Of a stretch of DNA of 64,000 nucleotides, positions 62,298-64,000 are shown in pieces. The position numbers were made by a program, and so were the translations under genes. Numbering within the stretch: position 1 is the stretch's first letter; each line of letters starts with the position of its first letter. The notes under the pieces are model-generated. The model saw nothing but the letters and a program-made list of their open reading frames with translations. It did no database searches and was not told the origin of the DNA. Source of the stretch: Pseudomonadota bacterium (GTDB lineage Bacteria; Pseudomonadota; Alphaproteobacteria; GCA-2746255); NCBI GenBank assembly GCA_040752895.1, contig JBFMHN010000004.1:186001-250000 (forward strand). The letters run 5' to 3'.

Positions 62298-64000
62298 TTA
62301 GATGCTGAGCCGCTTCAACGTATCGTTCGATGGCCGTCCGTCCTTCGTCCAGCCGCGAATCTCGTAATATTCCGGCAGCATCTCGTCGAGTTTTGCCACC
62401 AGACCCTTGCCGGGGCCGGTTTTTGCCGGTTCCTTGAGCAGGCGCTGCGGCAGCGTATCGTCCGCCTTTGTCAGCCCCGCCCGATCGTTGAACATCCGTT
62501 CTAGGTTCCAGATCCGCTCGCCGGTCTCCAGCATCTTCTCCATGGACCAGTCGCCCTCGCAGGCGGCCTGGACCTGCTGCTGGTATTCGTCGAGCGTCCA
62601 GCAGAAATTCGGGAACATGCAAAGGCCGGTCGAATCGATGACCGACGTTGTGTCCTGGGCGATCTTCAAAACTTCGGGCTTGCCTTCCGTCGTCAACGGA
62701 TCGAGCTTGGCGCCGATGCCGAAGATTTCGACGGCGATCGTATAGCCGCGCAGGTGGCAGGCGCCGCGGTTGCTGGTCGCATAGGCCAGGGACATGCCTT
62801 GGGCGCCCCGCGGATCGTAGGCCGCGAATTCCTGGCCCTTGACGGTCATGGCGACTTCCGGGTGGCCGTATTTCTTGCAGAGAAGCCTCGACCCTAGGCC
62901 GATGTCGGCGCCGAAACCTTCACCCTTGCCGGTCAGTTCGACCGCCTGGACGAGGGCTTCCACCGAGCCGAAGTTGAGTTTGAGCCCGCCGGTTTCCTTT
63001 TCGGTGATGTAGCCCCGCTCGAAAAGTTCCATCGCCGCCGCCAGCGAAGCGCCGAAGGAGATCGTATCCATCCCCTGTTCGTTGCAGATGTAGTTCGCGT
63101 AGGTGAGCGCCTCGAGGTCGTCGACGCCGCAATCGCCACCCATCGCCCAGGAGGACTCGTATTCGAGACCGCCGGACGCGCCGTGGTAGCGCGGCTTGTC
63201 CTTCACGGAGAAGTGGCTCTTGTCGATCTTGGTGACCCGGCCGCAGGCGATCGTGCAGCCGAAACAGGCCGAGTTGCGGACCATGTTCGTCTGCCCGTCC
63301 GTCGGGCGCGGCTTGAACATCGCCTCGCCGCCAATCTTGTTGGCGCCTTCGAATTGGACGTCCTGGTGGTTGCGGGTCGGGTAAATGCCCGATTCGTTGA
63401 TGACGCTGGTCACGCCTTGCGTGCCGTAGGCCGGCAGGCCCTGGCCGGTGAAGGCGCTTTCCTTGAGCTGCTTCTTCGTGGCGGCGGCAATCTCCATGAA
63501 TTTCCGCGGGTTGGCCAACTTGACCCCCTTCGTGCCGCGGCAGGCGATTGCCTTCAAGTTTTTCGAGCCCATCACCGTGCCGACACCGGAACGGCCGGCC
63601 GCCCGATGCAGGTCGTTGACGACGCAGGCGTATTTCACGCCCTTCTCGCCGGAAATCCCGATCGAGGCGACGCGGATCAAGGGGTCCTGGTGGGTCTTCT
63701 TGATCCACTCTTCCGTATTCCAGACCGAGGTGCCCCAGATTTTGTCGGCCGGCAGCAGCTTCACTTCGTCGTCGTTGATCCAGAGGTAGACGGGCTTCGG
63801 CGCGCGGCCCTCCAGGATCACCATGTCGTAGCCCGCGAACTTGAGTTCGGCCCCGAAGAAACCGCCGGAGTTCGAGCAGGCGATTGCGTTGGTCAGCGCA
63901 CCCTTCGTCACCACCGTATAGCGGCCGGAGGTCGAAGCGCTGGTGCCGGTGAGAGGGCCGGTCGCGAAAAGAAGCTTGTTATCGGGAGAGAGCGGATCGA
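62298..64000 (-). CDS. aor: Tungsten-dependent aldehyde:ferredoxin oxidoreductase (5' end beyond window)
   Basis: The frame is open to the right edge (567 codons visible; an internal GTG at 63914 is not the start because conserved sequence precedes it: DPLSPDNKLLFATGPLTGT and SGRYTVVTKGA). The [4Fe-4S] cysteines are in ACFGCTIACG and the distal TGLCMFPNF. Also typical: ACRGTKGVKLANP and GRSGVGTVMGSKNLKAIA. AOR binds a bis-pterin tungsten (or molybdenum) cofactor and oxidises aldehydes to acids or runs in reverse. It is first (in view) of a four-gene minus-strand operon. The Fe-S electron-transfer subunit expected in Aor-type complexes would be upstream, outside the window. Confidence 0.93.
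   Translation of the reverse strand, partial: DPLSPDNKLLFATGPLTGTSASTSGRYTVVTKGALTNAIACSNSGGFFGAELKFAGYDMVILEGRAPKPVYLWINDDEVKLLPADKIWGTSVWNTEEWIKKTHQDPLIRVASIGISGEKGVKYACVVNDLHRAAGRSGVGTVMGSKNLKAIACRGTKGVKLANPRKFMEIAAATKKQLKESAFTGQGLPAYGTQGVTSVINESGIYPTRNHQDVQFEGANKIGGEAMFKPRPTDGQTNMVRNSACFGCTIACGRVTKIDKSHFSVKDKPRYHGASGGLEYESSWAMGGDCGVDDLEALTYANYICNEQGMDTISFGASLAAAMELFERGYITEKETGGLKLNFGSVEALVQAVELTGKGEGFGADIGLGSRLLCKKYGHPEVAMTVKGQEFAAYDPRGAQGMSLAYATSNRGACHLRGYTIAVEIFGIGAKLDPLTTEGKPEVLKIAQDTTSVIDSTGLCMFPNFCWTLDEYQQQVQAACEGDWSMEKMLETGERIWNLERMFNDRAGLTKADDTLPQRLLKEPAKTGPGKGLVAKLDEMLPEYYEIRGWTKDGRPSNDTLKRLSI

Overview
The window reads as chromosomal DNA of a GC-rich (by eye roughly 60-65 %) Gram-negative alphaproteobacterium, possibly Rhodospirillales-like. 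The best evidence is the cell-division/envelope cluster in the order mraZ-rsmH-ftsL-ftsI-murE-murF-mraY-murD-ftsW-murG-murC-murB-ddl-ftsQ-ftsA-ftsZ-lpxC-bamD-recN-ligA. LpxC and BamD imply an LPS outer membrane, and MurE carries the meso-diaminopimelate motif. No CRISPR array, insertion sequence, integrase or phage gene was seen.

Layout. 1-4.1 kb: nitrate assimilation, with the start of nirB diverging from a NarK-type nitrate transporter and a PP2C phosphatase/Ser-Thr kinase fusion; a good -24/-12 (sigma-54) promoter faces each way. 4.1-12.5 kb: accessory genes (Sel1 repeat protein, ZntB-like transporter, ICMT-like methyltransferase, small membrane proteins, GFA-fold protein behind an 8-bp tandem repeat, Cys-rich protein, a histidine kinase with a probable N-terminal frameshift plus receiver, MlaC). 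12.9-18.6 kb: ArsR/methyltransferase-metF-metH methionine operon behind a 22-bp near-palindrome. 18.6-24.4 kb: thioesterase, UvrD-type helicase, prmA, aminopeptidase P. 24.4-48.6 kb (minus strand): the division/cell-wall cluster, almost entirely joined by 4-bp start/stop overlaps, with MraZ-box repeats at its promoter and a terminator after lpxC. 48.9-49.3 kb: RNase P RNA. 49.3-53.0 kb: AmpD-like amidase, EamA exporter, DjlA-like protein, M50-CBS protease. 53.1-53.3 kb: a probable unassigned small RNA with its own promoter and terminator. 53.3-55.5 kb: OmpR-type two-component system.

55.6-64 kb is a tungsten/molybdopterin module: tupA, tupB, tupC (tungstate import), moaA (pterin cofactor synthesis) and, on the opposite strand, an aldehyde:ferredoxin oxidoreductase (AOR) operon with an FAD subunit, a MoaD-like protein and an unrecognised 106-residue protein. 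tupA is inverted away from tupBC, sits 21 nt behind a tRNA-Gly, and is separated from tupBC by an AT-rich, probably acquired methyltransferase gene flanked by an imperfect direct repeat of the tupB 5' end.

The most interesting signals are the tungsten module with its rearranged tup locus, a leader hairpin that covers the lpxC ribosome-binding site and whose loop is exactly complementary to upstream leader sequence, the unassigned small RNA, and the paired divergent sigma-54 promoters.
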